Below are positions 13,622-21,847 of a stretch of 23,444 bases of DNA, in pieces. Position numbers and translations under genes: made by a program. The notes beneath the pieces are model-generated. The model saw nothing but the letters and a program-made list of their open reading frames with translations, did no database searches and was not told where the DNA came from. Location of the stretch: contig DAOUAM010000096.1 in the NCBI GenBank assembly GCA_034433305.1, forward strand, positions 1 to 23,444, written 5' to 3'. Positions within the stretch are counted from its first letter, which is position 1. The number at the start of each line of letters is the position of its first letter. This DNA comes from DAOUAM01 sp034433305 (lineage in GTDB: Bacteria; Chloroflexota; Dehalococcoidia; Lucifugimonadales; DAOUAM01).

Positions 13622-15946
13622 TTACCGCTGGCGCAGCGCCTCGTAGAGGGCGGTATGGTGGCTGGACAGGTCCTGCTGGCCCAGGCTGGCGTATATCTCC
13701 GACAGGCGGCGGTGCGCCGCGTCGGCGTGCCGGGTTGGAGCGGTCTCCAGGAACGTCTCCAGCATTTCGGCGGCCTCCTGCAGCCTTCCGGCCTCGTGGT
13801 AGGCAATGCCCTTCAGGTAGTACACCAGCGCCGAGGGCCGGCGCCCGCCGGCGGCCGAGGCGTAGGCGTCCAGCGTCGCCAGCGCCCTTTCTGGCTGGCC
13901 CAGGAACAGGTAGGCCGAGGCCAGGGCCGTGTAGCCCTGCTCGTAGCCCGGCAGCGAGGCCACCAGGCCCTCGTACAGCGCCACGGCTTCCTGCGCCTGC
14001 TGGGGGAAGCCCAGCGTGGCCAGCCTCATGGCCGCATCGCCTGCCAGGGAGCGTGCCGTGTGGGACAGCGGGTTCACGCCCAGGGCCTCCAGGGCCAGGC
14101 TGTACCTCCGCCGCGCCATCTCCACCTCCTCCGCCCTGTCCCGTGGCGTGGCCGCGTCCAGCATGGTGCTGCGTGACGTGTAGTAGTACTCCACGTCGGG
14201 CGCCAGGCCCGACGCCCGCTCCATAAGCTCCAGCCCCCTCACCAGGTCGCCGCGCCGTGCAGCCTCCAAGCCGTCGGCGCCCAGCATGGCCGCCTGGGCG
14301 TAGGGGACGTTCTTCTGCCAGGTGAGGGTGCAGCAGATGATGGCGACCGCCAGCGCCGCGCCCCAGCGCCATGCGGGGCTGTGCAGCAGGCCAGCCTGGG
14401 CCGGCCTGGACTCCTCCTTCGGCCGGGCGCGGGCCTCCGGGACGGCGCCGCTGGTCAGGTCGGGCAGCGCCGCCATGGCCCCGGCTACGGCCCAGAACAG
14501 CGTCATGTCCGATACCCTGGCCACGCCGGTCAGTTGCTCCAGGACGCGCGCCGCCAGGGCCGAGAGCAGCGCCGCGCAGGCCAGCCCGTGCTCCAGGGCC
14601 AGCGGCTTGCGCCACAGCACCGCGACGCCGCAGCCAGCTAGCGCCGCCACCAGGGCCACGAAGGCCAGCGCGCCCACCAGGCCCAGCTCCACCGTCACCT
14701 GAAGCAGGTAGCTATGGGCGCTGGCGTTCACCAGCTCCTGGGACTCGGGCGCCCAGCGCAGCGGCAGGGCGTAGAGGAACAGGTCCGGGCCATAGCCGAA
14801 CAGGTGCCGGACGGGCAGGAGCCAGGGGCTTTCCGGCTCGACCCACGGCCTGGCGGCGATGACCGCCAGCGTCCGCTGCCAGATGTAGAGCCGTCCGCTG
14901 ATGCTGCCCGCGGTGGCCTCGGAGTAGATGCTTCCGGCGCGGCCCACGAGTCCGACCTCGCCGGATGCCCCGGTGGCGGAGGGCGAGGGCCACAGGGCCG
15001 CCGGGAGCGCCAGCAGCAGCGCGGCCCCCAGCAGGAGGCCCGCCCTCAGCAGCAGCCGTTTGCCGGCCGCCAGCCACACCAGGGCCAGCCAGACAGCCAG
15101 GCCGGCCGCCAGGGCAAGCCACGGCCCGCGGCTGAGGGTGAACAGCACCGCCAGCAACTGCACGGCGCTGGCAACGGCCCACGGCGCGCTGGCCCAGGGA
15201 TTCTTTCGCCCCAGGCTATGGGACAGGGCCAGCCCCAGCGACAGGGGCAGGGCCATGGCCAGGAAGGAGGCGGCAAAGAGGGGGTTGCCAAAGGATGACT
15301 GGACGCGCTGGGCGGCACCCTGGTGGAGCGGGTCTATCCCGTAGTGCTGGAGCACGCCGTAGGCGCCGGCGAGGGTGGCCGCGGCGGCGACGGCGCCCAG
15401 CAGCCGCCATAGCTGGCGCATGGTCTTCAGGTGGGTGGCGACAACCAGGAAGAGCAGGACGTAGCAGGCCATGGTGTAGAAGCCGTAGCCATCGCGGCCT
15501 GGCTCCCGGCCCCAGAGGGCCACGGGTATGGCGGGTGAGAAAGCAAGCGAAACGGCGCTGGAGGCCAGAAAAAGCGCCGCCGCCAGCATTGCCCAGCGTC
15601 CGGGCTGGCCTTTCGCCCAGGCCTTCAGCCGCGCTAGCGCCGTCGGATGCCGTGGCCCCTCGTCGCTCCCCTCACTGGGCACGCCGGCCTGTGAGGGCCG
15701 CTGTGGCCGGAAGGCCCACTCCACGGCCCAGAGGACGGCCATCAGCCCGGCCAGCGTCCGCAGCAGCGCCACCTTGGGCACGTCCACGAAGGCCATGAAG
15801 CCCGATGGCGCGAAGGCGAGGGGCACCAGCCCCACCGCCAGCAGCCACAGCGGCTCCAGCAGCCTGCTGGCCCACAGGTGCGCCGCTGGAAGCGTCCACG
15901 TCGCCTCCCGTCGGCGAGGGCGCGCGCTGCCCCGGGTCTTCAGCAT
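13622..15946 (-). CDS. Wzy/O-antigen ligase-type membrane protein with TPR-like tail
   Basis: A 774-residue polytopic membrane protein. From the ATG at 15944-15946, about ten to twelve hydrophobic helices fill roughly 20-540. They contain the Wzy_C-type core: SSFGNP (217-222), TLSRGPW (270-276), GRLYIWQRT (351-359), then the FGYGPD and NASAHSYLLQVTVELG stretch (about 383-421), where Wzy and WaaL proteins have their large loop and conserved His. Residues about 545-770 form TPR-like helical repeats (YYLKGIAYHEAGRLQEAAEML). Such proteins join or polymerise lipid-linked glycans. The start is chosen over an in-frame one at 16081 because the extra 45 residues run through repeat copy G and GAGG precedes the ATG. 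It is divergent from the GT39-DUF2298 gene, suggesting a shared glycan pathway. Confidence 0.87.
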   Translation of the reverse strand: MLKTRGSARPRRREATWTLPAAHLWASRLLEPLWLLAVGLVPLAFAPSGFMAFVDVPKVALLRTLAGLMAVLWAVEWAFRPQRPSQAGVPSEGSDEGPRHPTALARLKAWAKGQPGRWAMLAAALFLASSAVSLAFSPAIPVALWGREPGRDGYGFYTMACYVLLFLVVATHLKTMRQLWRLLGAVAAAATLAGAYGVLQHYGIDPLHQGAAQRVQSSFGNPLFAASFLAMALPLSLGLALSHSLGRKNPWASAPWAVASAVQLLAVLFTLSRGPWLALAAGLAVWLALVWLAAGKRLLLRAGLLLGAALLLALPAALWPSPSATGASGEVGLVGRAGSIYSEATAGSISGRLYIWQRTLAVIAARPWVEPESPWLLPVRHLFGYGPDLFLYALPLRWAPESQELVNASAHSYLLQVTVELGLVGALAFVALVAALAGCGVAVLWRKPLALEHGLACAALLSALAARVLEQLTGVARVSDMTLFWAVAGAMAALPDLTSGAVPEARARPKEESRPAQAGLLHSPAWRWGAALAVAIICCTLTWQKNVPYAQAAMLGADGLEAARRGDLVRGLELMERASGLAPDVEYYYTSRSTMLDAATPRDRAEEVEMARRRYSLALEALGVNPLSHTARSLAGDAAMRLATLGFPQQAQEAVALYEGLVASLPGYEQGYTALASAYLFLGQPERALATLDAYASAAGGRRPSALVYYLKGIAYHEAGRLQEAAEMLETFLETAPTRHADAAHRRLSEIYASLGQQDLSSHHTALYEALRQR

Positions 15947-16056
15947 CCCTCTGGCCTCGGTCAGTTTGGGGCGAGCGGAAAACTCCCCCTGGGGACATAC
16001 CGTAGAATAATACGGCTGCGCCTGCCTGAAACCTGCCAGGGGCGACCTTACCCCAT

Positions 16057-16131
16057 AGCTCCCTCTCTGGCTCTCCCCCAAGGGGGCGAGGACCCTCCCC
16101 TGCCCCCAGGGGGGCAGGGCGGAAAGGGGCT
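16057..16131 (-). repeat. Palindromic intergenic repeat, copy G (inverted)
   Basis: This copy lies in the 270-nt divergent region between the Wzy/TPR and GT39-DUF2298 genes. Read on the minus strand it gives AGCCCCTTTCCGCCC, a GCCCCC/GGGGGC hairpin, GGTCCTCGCCCCC/GGGGGAGAG and CCAGAGAGGGAGCT. It is framed by GACCTTACCC (16044-16053) and GGGTGAGGTC (16136-16145), near-perfect inverted termini. In a divergent position it cannot act only as a terminator. Confidence 0.83.
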
Positions 16132-16178
16132 ACGGGGGTGAGGTCTGGCTATCGCCTCTCAAAAGGCACCGCAGTCAA

Positions 16179-16207
16179 TTGCTCACCATACCCCCTGCCT
16201 TTAGAAT
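16179..16207 (+). promoter_or_regulatory. Promoter for GT39-DUF2298 gene, near-leaderless
   Basis: TTGCTC (16179-16184), 17 nt, TAGAAT (16202-16207). The -10 box and the two T's before it are identical to those at 8174-8181. The predicted start near 16214 is only about 3 nt before the ATG at 16217, so the mRNA would be nearly leaderless. This agrees with the absence of a properly spaced Shine-Dalgarno. Confidence 0.5.
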
Positions 16208-16216
16208 GAGGGAAGG

Positions 16217-19200
16217 ATGGATGTAACCCGAGAGCAAGTCACCATCTCCAGTGGCCGCAGGGCGCTGGCCGTCCTGCGGTCGCAGACGTTGCCGCTGGCC
16301 ACGGTGCTGGTGGTCTTCGCTCTGGCGCTGGGGCTGCGGTTGTACGGGCTGCGCTGGGACGAGGGCATCCCCTTCACGCCCCACCCCGACGAGCGGGCCA
16401 TCCTGATGAAGGTGGACGAGCTCAGGCTGCCGTCCCCTGGCGACCTGGGCCAGCTACTGGACGCCCAGCACAGCGCCTGGAATCCCCGCTGGTTCCCCTA
16501 CGGCAGCCTTCCCCTGTACCTGCTGAAGCTGGCGCAGTCGCTGTGGCCCGGCGACGGCCCCCACGACCTGCGGCCACTGGGCCGGGCCATCTCGGCGCTG
16601 GCCGATGCCGTCACCGTGCTGGTGGTCTATGCCCTGGGCAGCGCCATGTACGGGCGCAGGGCCGGCCTGTTGGCCTCGGCGCTGGTGGCCCTGGCCGTCC
16701 TGCACATCCAGCTAAGCCACTTCTACGCCGTGGACACGCTGCTGGCCCTGTTCACCGTCGCGGCCCTGTACTTCATGTACCGCGTCGCCAGGGAGGGCAG
16801 GCTGCGTGACTCGGTGCTGGCCGGGGCCTTCATCGGCATGGGGCTGGCCACCAAGGTGAGCCAGGCGCCCATATACCTGGCCTTCCTCATGGCCCACCTG
16901 CTCTTTGCCATCGGCGCCATGGGCGGCGCGCAGGCCCTGGGGCCGCGCCAGCGGTCGCTGGCGGCCGTCAAGGGGCTGGCCTGGGGCGCGGCGGCGTCCC
17001 TGGCCGTGTTCTTCGTCGCCGAGCCTTACGCCTTCCTGGACTGGTCCCGCTTCTTCTCCGACGTGGTGGAGCAGTCTGAGATGGTGCGGCGCATCCGTGA
17101 CTACCCCTACACTCGCCAGTACATCGGCACGACGCCCTACCTCTACCACGTCTGGCAGCTTGCCACCTGGGGCCTGGGCTGGCCGCTGGGACTGGCCGCC
17201 TGGGCCGGGCTGCTGTACGTCTCCCTCCGGGGCTTGCGGCCCGACATGGGGCTGGCCTACCTGCTGGCCGGCTGGGGAGTGCCCGTGGCGCTGCTGCTCT
17301 TCTCCAGCAGCTTCCTGGCCATCCTGGTGGCCTCGGCCATTGCCTTCCTGGCCCTGCTGGCGACGCTGCCCTTCCGGCCCAGGGACTCCAGGGCCGACGC
17401 GCTGCTGCTGTCCTGGGCCGTTCCCTACTTCCTGATAACGGGCGCCTTCCAGGTGAAGTTCCTGCGCTACCTGCTGCCGCTGACGCCCTTCCTGCTGCTC
17501 TTCGCCTCGCGGCTGCTCTTCGATCTTTGGGACTGGGCCAGCCGACGCATGCCCACGCTGAGGCCGGCGCTGGCCGCCGGGCTGTTGGTGCTGGTGGGCG
17601 CCACCGCCTTCTACGCCCTGGCCTACCTGGGCGTATATCGGCAGCCTCACACGGCGGTGCGGGCCTCCCAGTGGCTCAATCGCAACGCGCCCGCCGGCTC
17701 GGTCATCCTCAAAGAGCACTGGGAGGAGGGCCTGCCCGGCCTGGAGTCTTACCGCGTCCGGGAGCTGCCCATGTACGACGACGACAGGCCGGAGAAGCTG
17801 CGGCTGCTGGCCGGGGAGCTGTCCCGGGCCGACTACCTGGTGTTCTTCAGCAACCGGCTCTACGGCACCATCTCCCGCCTGCCGGAGCGCTACCCCGACA
17901 GCCTGGCCTACTACCGGCTGCTGTTCTCCGGCGCGCTGGGGTACGAGCTGGTGGAGTACGAGGCCACGTACCCGGAGCTGCTGGGCGTGAGCTTCGTGGA
18001 CGATACCTTCGGCCGGCCGGGGCTGCCCGCGCCGGGGGCGCTGCGGGCGTTCAGCCCGTCGCCCGTCAGCCTGGGCCTGGGCTACGCCGACGAGAGCTTC
18101 ACGGTGTACGACCATCCCAAGGTGATGGTCTTCCGCAACACCCAGCGTCTCAGCGCCCAGGCCATACAGCGCGCCATAGAGCAGGCGCGGGCCAGCGGGC
18201 CGGACATTGGCCTCATGCTGTCGCCCGGCGACCTGGAGGCGCAGCAGCGGGGCGGCACCTGGGCCGAGATAGTCAGGCCCGAGGGCTGGCCCAGCCGGCT
18301 GCCGGTGCTGGGCTGGCTGGTCATGGTGGAGGGCATGGCGCTGCTGGCCCTGCCCATCGCCTTCGCCGTGGCGCCGGCGCTGGCGGACCGGGGCTACCTG
18401 CTGGCCAAGGCCCTGGGCCTGCTGCTGGTGGGCCTGGCGACCTGGCTGCTGGCCAGCCTGCACTGGATGGCCTTCTCCCGCGCCTCCATCAGCGTCGCGC
18501 TGCTGGCCCTGGCCGTGCCCTCGGCATTGCTGGCCGCCCGGCAGCGGCGGGAGCTGGCCGACTTCCTGCGGCGGCGCTGGCCGGCGCTGCTGGCCGGCGA
18601 GGCCGTGTTCCTGGCCGCCTTCTTCGCCTTCCTGCTGGTGAGGATGGCCAACCCAGACCTGTGGCACCCCTATCGCGGCGGCGAGAAGCCCATGGAGATG
18701 GCCTACCTCAACGCCGTGCTGCGCTCCACCTACATGCCGCCCTACGACCCGTGGTTCGCCGGCGGCTACATCAACTACTACTACTGGGGCCAGTTCCTGG
18801 TGGCGCTGCTCATAAAAGCGACGGGGATAGACCCGGCGGTGGCCTTCAACCTGGCCGTGCCACTCTTCTTCGCCCTGACCGCTGCCGGGGCCTACGCCGT
18901 GGTGTACAACCTGGCCGAGAGTACGCGGCGACGCGCGCCCCTGGCCGCCGGCGCCAGGCCCGAGGGAGGGGCCGGCGCCGTCTTCGCCGGCGTCGTCGCC
19001 GCGCTGTTCGTGTGCGTCGCCGGCAACCTGGACGGCATGGTGCAGGTGGGCGAGGGCGTCTGGCGCGCCATGTTCCAGCACCAGCCCTTCGGCGCCTTCG
19101 ACTTCTGGCGCAGCAGCCGCATGATGCCGCCTGACCCGCCGGGCCACGAGATCACCGAGTTCCCCTTCTTCACCTTCCTCTTCGCCGACCTGCACGCCCA

Positions 19201-20710
19201 TCTGCTGGGCCTGCCCTTCACGCTGCTGGCGCTGGGCCTGTCGCTGGCGGTGGCCCTGCGCCCGGCCGCTCCTGCCGCGTCCGGAAGGTGGGAGCAGGCC
19301 CGCGAGGTGGCGGCGCTGGCGCTGCTGGGCGTTGCCGTCGGCGCGCTGAGGCCCATCAACACCTGGGACTTCCCCACCTACCTGCTGCTGGCCGGGGCCG
19401 GCATCTTCCTGGGGGCGTACTTCAGGAACGGCGGCCTTGGCCTGATGGTGCTGCTGGAGGCGGGCGTCAAGTCCCTTTTCGTCTTCGCCGTGGGCTACGT
19501 CGCCTTCCTGCCCTTCCACCTGAGCTACGAGACCTTCTTCAACAGTCTGGAGGCGACCACAAACCGGACGGTGCTGTGGCAGTTCCTGGGCATTCATAGC
19601 CTGCCCATCTTCATCATCGGCTCGTTCCTGCTATACGAGCTGCGCGACTGGCTGGCCGTGGCCTGGCGGGTGGCCGGCCGGAGGCTGGGCGTCTCCCCCC
19701 AGGCGACGCCTGCGCTGGCCGGAGGCGAAGTGGTGCTGCTGAGGGCCGGCGTCCTGGCCGTGGGCGGGCTGCTGGCCGGGTACGCCGGCGCCGCCATCAT
19801 ATCGGGCGTGGCGGGCAGCACCATACCTTTCCTGGTGGTGCTGCTGGTGCTGACGGCGGCCGCTGGGCTGCGCTGGCTGCTGTCCTGGCGGGCCGATGCG
19901 CCGCAGCTTGCCTTCGTGGCGGCCATGGTCGGGCTGGCCCTGGCCCTGGCGGCCGGCCTGGACCTCTACCGCCTGGAGGGCGACATAGACCGCATGAACA
20001 GCGTGTTCAAGTTCTACATGCAGGTATGGGTGCTGCTGGCGCTGGCGTCGGCCTACCTGCTGTGGCGGCTGGCCCGTGGGCGGCGCGTGCCCATAGGGAA
20101 GCTGGGCAGGGCGAAGAAGGCGTGGCTGGCGGCGCTGGCCCTGCTGCTGGTCAGCGTATCGGTCTATCCCATCATGGGCACCCAGGTCAGGCTGCGGGAC
20201 CGCTTCGACCCCACGCTGCCGCTGTCCCTGGATGGCACGGCCTACATGCGCGGCGCCACCTATTTCGACGAGCACGGTCCCCTGACTCTGTCCGCCGACT
20301 ACGTAGCCATCCGCTGGCTGCAGCAGAACGTCCAGGGGTCGCCGGTGGTGCTGGAGGGCAACACGCCCACCTACCGCTGGGGTGGGCGCGTGTCCATCTA
20401 CACCGGCCTGCCCAGCGTGGTGGGCTGGGAGTGGCACCAGGAGCAGCAGCGCTGGGACTACCGCTGGGCCGTGGGCCAGCGCATCGAGGACGTCCACACC
20501 ATCTACCGCACCACGGACGCCACCGAGGCCCTGGAGCTGCTGCGGCGCTACCGCGTCAGGTATGTGTACCTGGGCCAGCTAGAGCGGCTCTACTACCCCG
20601 GCGCGGGCCTGGACAAGTTCGAGGGTGGCCTGTCCGGCGTGCTGCGCAAGGTGTACCAGAACGAGCAGGTAGCCATCTACGAGGTCCTGGACTCCGGCGC
20701 GAGAGGCTGA
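16217..20710 (+). CDS. GT39-like glycosyltransferase fused to DUF2298 (YYY) membrane protein
   Basis: A 1,497-residue membrane protein with two halves. Residues about 20-490 look like a family 39 (PMT-type) glycosyltransferase: a first helix, then a loop with the acidic pair D58-E59 in HPDER, SHFYAVDTLL (167-176) and ATKVSQAPI (211-219). A soluble stretch (about 495-690) links to the DUF2298 half: GGEKPMEM (821-828), PYDPWFAGGYIN followed by Y854-Y855-Y856, and the later FADLHAHLLGLPF and RPINTWDFPTY motifs. The final 150 residues are soluble. GT39 enzymes transfer sugars from polyprenyl-phosphate sugars on the outer face of the membrane; DUF2298 has no proven function. These domains more often occur as separate genes, so the fusion suggests they act together. 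Confidence 0.9.
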   Translation: MDVTREQVTISSGRRALAVLRSQTLPLATVLVVFALALGLRLYGLRWDEGIPFTPHPDERAILMKVDELRLPSPGDLGQLLDAQHSAWNPRWFPYGSLPLYLLKLAQSLWPGDGPHDLRPLGRAISALADAVTVLVVYALGSAMYGRRAGLLASALVALAVLHIQLSHFYAVDTLLALFTVAALYFMYRVAREGRLRDSVLAGAFIGMGLATKVSQAPIYLAFLMAHLLFAIGAMGGAQALGPRQRSLAAVKGLAWGAAASLAVFFVAEPYAFLDWSRFFSDVVEQSEMVRRIRDYPYTRQYIGTTPYLYHVWQLATWGLGWPLGLAAWAGLLYVSLRGLRPDMGLAYLLAGWGVPVALLLFSSSFLAILVASAIAFLALLATLPFRPRDSRADALLLSWAVPYFLITGAFQVKFLRYLLPLTPFLLLFASRLLFDLWDWASRRMPTLRPALAAGLLVLVGATAFYALAYLGVYRQPHTAVRASQWLNRNAPAGSVILKEHWEEGLPGLESYRVRELPMYDDDRPEKLRLLAGELSRADYLVFFSNRLYGTISRLPERYPDSLAYYRLLFSGALGYELVEYEATYPELLGVSFVDDTFGRPGLPAPGALRAFSPSPVSLGLGYADESFTVYDHPKVMVFRNTQRLSAQAIQRAIEQARASGPDIGLMLSPGDLEAQQRGGTWAEIVRPEGWPSRLPVLGWLVMVEGMALLALPIAFAVAPALADRGYLLAKALGLLLVGLATWLLASLHWMAFSRASISVALLALAVPSALLAARQRRELADFLRRRWPALLAGEAVFLAAFFAFLLVRMANPDLWHPYRGGEKPMEMAYLNAVLRSTYMPPYDPWFAGGYINYYYWGQFLVALLIKATGIDPAVAFNLAVPLFFALTAAGAYAVVYNLAESTRRRAPLAAGARPEGGAGAVFAGVVAALFVCVAGNLDGMVQVGEGVWRAMFQHQPFGAFDFWRSSRMMPPDPPGHEITEFPFFTFLFADLHAHLLGLPFTLLALGLSLAVALRPAAPAASGRWEQAREVAALALLGVAVGALRPINTWDFPTYLLLAGAGIFLGAYFRNGGLGLMVLLEAGVKSLFVFAVGYVAFLPFHLSYETFFNSLEATTNRTVLWQFLGIHSLPIFIIGSFLLYELRDWLAVAWRVAGRRLGVSPQATPALAGGEVVLLRAGVLAVGGLLAGYAGAAIISGVAGSTIPFLVVLLVLTAAAGLRWLLSWRADAPQLAFVAAMVGLALALAAGLDLYRLEGDIDRMNSVFKFYMQVWVLLALASAYLLWRLARGRRVPIGKLGRAKKAWLAALALLLVSVSVYPIMGTQVRLRDRFDPTLPLSLDGTAYMRGATYFDEHGPLTLSADYVAIRWLQQNVQGSPVVLEGNTPTYRWGGRVSIYTGLPSVVGWEWHQEQQRWDYRWAVGQRIEDVHTIYRTTDATEALELLRRYRVRYVYLGQLERLYYPGAGLDKFEGGLSGVLRKVYQNEQVAIYEVLDSGARG

Positions 20711-20726
20711 GCTGACAGGCCGGGCC

Positions 20727-20847
20727 GACCTCACCCCTGGTGCTTAAGGGCACAACGCTGGCCTATCTATGGCCCCCTCTCCACCCTTCGGCAAGCTCAG
20801 AGCCTGTCGAGGGGGCAGGCTGGAGAGTGGGCTACGTGGGTGAGGTC
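20727..20847. repeat. Element with perfect 10-bp inverted termini around copy H
   Basis: GACCTCACCC (20727-20736) and GGGTGAGGTC (20838-20847) are exact inverted repeats bounding a 121-bp segment with no coding capacity. Inside is a divergent family copy, GGCCCCCTCTCC...GGAGAGTGGGC (20771-20831), which itself encloses a second-family unit (20785-20819). The right flank GGCTACG-GGGTGAGGTCT is shared with copy G. This is the form of a miniature inverted-repeat element; I see no target-site duplication. Confidence 0.68.
20785..20819 (-). repeat. Second repeat family inside copy H
   Basis: CCTTCGGCAAGCTCAG followed by GCCTGTCGAGGGGGCAGG matches the reverse complement of the 46-bp unit at 1762-1807, except for an internal deletion of about 10 nt. 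Both copies sit inside a copy of the palindromic family, in opposite orientations. Confidence 0.7.
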
Positions 20848-20882
20848 TTGCGGCGCTGTCCTGACGCCTCCACCCCTTTCTG

Positions 20883-20909
20883 AAAAAGTGTCGTGTAGTA
20901 AGCCACACG
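20883..20909 (-). terminator. Possible intrinsic terminator of the permease operon
   Basis: On the minus strand, 27 nt past the permease stop, CGTGT and ACACG (20905-20909 and 20892-20896) can pair around 8 nt. A run of five T's (20883-20887) follows within 4 nt. The stem is short, so the call is tentative. Confidence 0.42.
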
Positions 20910-20935
20910 TGGAGCGGGGAAAGGGCCAGGGCTGC

Positions 20936-21838
20936 TCAGGTCAGTTGCCGCAGCCGTGGGTCCAGGCGGTCCCGCAGCCAGTCGCCCAGGAAGTTGAAGG
21001 CCATGACCGTCAGGAAGATGGCGACGCCGGGGAAGAAGGCTATCCACCACGCGCCGGCCAGGTAGGTGCGGCCCTCGGAGACCATGGAGCCCCAGGTAGG
21101 CGTCGGCGGCGGTACTCCGGCGCCCAGGAAGGAGAGGATGGACTCGGTGAGGATGAGGCCCCCCACCTGGAGGCTCGCCAGCACCAGCACGGTGTTCACC
21201 ACGCCGGGGAATATGTGCCTCAGGATTATCCGGGGCGTCGAGGCGCCGGCCACCTTGGCCAGGGCGATGTAGTCGCGAGTCTTGAGCTGCAAGGTCTCGC
21301 CGCGCACCTGGCGAGCGAAGCCGCTCCAGGAGTTGATGGCCAGCAGGCCCACCAGCACGGCAAAGCTCTGCCCGACGGCGATGACCACCACCAGGGCTAC
21401 CAGGATCAGCGGTATGGCCAGCTTCACGTCTATGATGCGCATTATCACCTCGTCCACCCAGCCGCCGAAGTAGCCGGAGACCATGCCCAGGACTATGCCC
21501 ACGGTGCCGCCAATCAGCAGCGACACGGCGGCCACGATCAGGGAGACCCGCGCGCCGTATATGACCCTGCTGAGCACGTCCCGGCCCTGGTGGTCAGCGC
21601 CCAGCAGGTACCGGGAGGTGCCCTTCTCGCTCCAGGCGGGTGGGGTGTTCCTGGCCCGCAGGTTGGACTCGATGGGGTCGTGCGGGGCGATCCAGGGCGC
21701 GAACACGCCGCAGACGATCAGCAGCAGCATCACCGCCATGGGGACCAGCGGCCAGCGCCGGAGCGTGCCAAGCAGCTTGGCCCAGGGCGTCCGGGGTAGC
21801 CCCAGCCTGGTTTCTGCCTTTACCAGATCGTGTATCAT
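20936..21838 (-). CDS. ABC transporter permease, DppC/OppC type
   Basis: A 300-residue inner-membrane permease of the dipeptide/oligopeptide/nickel importer family. The family hallmark LGADHQGRDVLSRVIYGAR (79-97) and the ATPase-contact EAA loop YIALAKVAGASTPRIILRH (190-208) are intact, with the usual six membrane helices. It would form a heterodimer with the DppB-type permease encoded 9 nt upstream. The AAGGAAGGG ribosome site before the ATG at 21836-21838 overlaps the end of that gene, so the two are coupled. No ATPase genes follow before the strand changes, so the ATP-binding subunits must be encoded elsewhere. The substrate is unknown; peptides are the default guess. Confidence 0.93.
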   Translation of the reverse strand: MIHDLVKAETRLGLPRTPWAKLLGTLRRWPLVPMAVMLLLIVCGVFAPWIAPHDPIESNLRARNTPPAWSEKGTSRYLLGADHQGRDVLSRVIYGARVSLIVAAVSLLIGGTVGIVLGMVSGYFGGWVDEVIMRIIDVKLAIPLILVALVVVIAVGQSFAVLVGLLAINSWSGFARQVRGETLQLKTRDYIALAKVAGASTPRIILRHIFPGVVNTVLVLASLQVGGLILTESILSFLGAGVPPPTPTWGSMVSEGRTYLAGAWWIAFFPGVAIFLTVMAFNFLGDWLRDRLDPRLRQLT

Positions 21839-21847
21839 GTCCCTTCC

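Noticed and set aside
12412..14226. Open frame of 604 codons on the plus strand
   Set aside because: It overlaps the MFS gene in another frame, runs through repeat copy F and the antisense of the Wzy/TPR gene, and has Pro/Arg/Gly-rich composition.
15947..16081. Extended N-terminus of the Wzy/TPR protein from 16081
   Set aside because: The extra 45 codons run through repeat copy G and are not typical of the family.
16712..19597. Long open frame (961 codons) on the minus strand
   Set aside because: It is antisense to the GT39-DUF2298 gene and rich in Gln, Gly and Arg, as expected when GC-rich codons of a membrane protein are read backwards. It shows no domain and no ribosome site.
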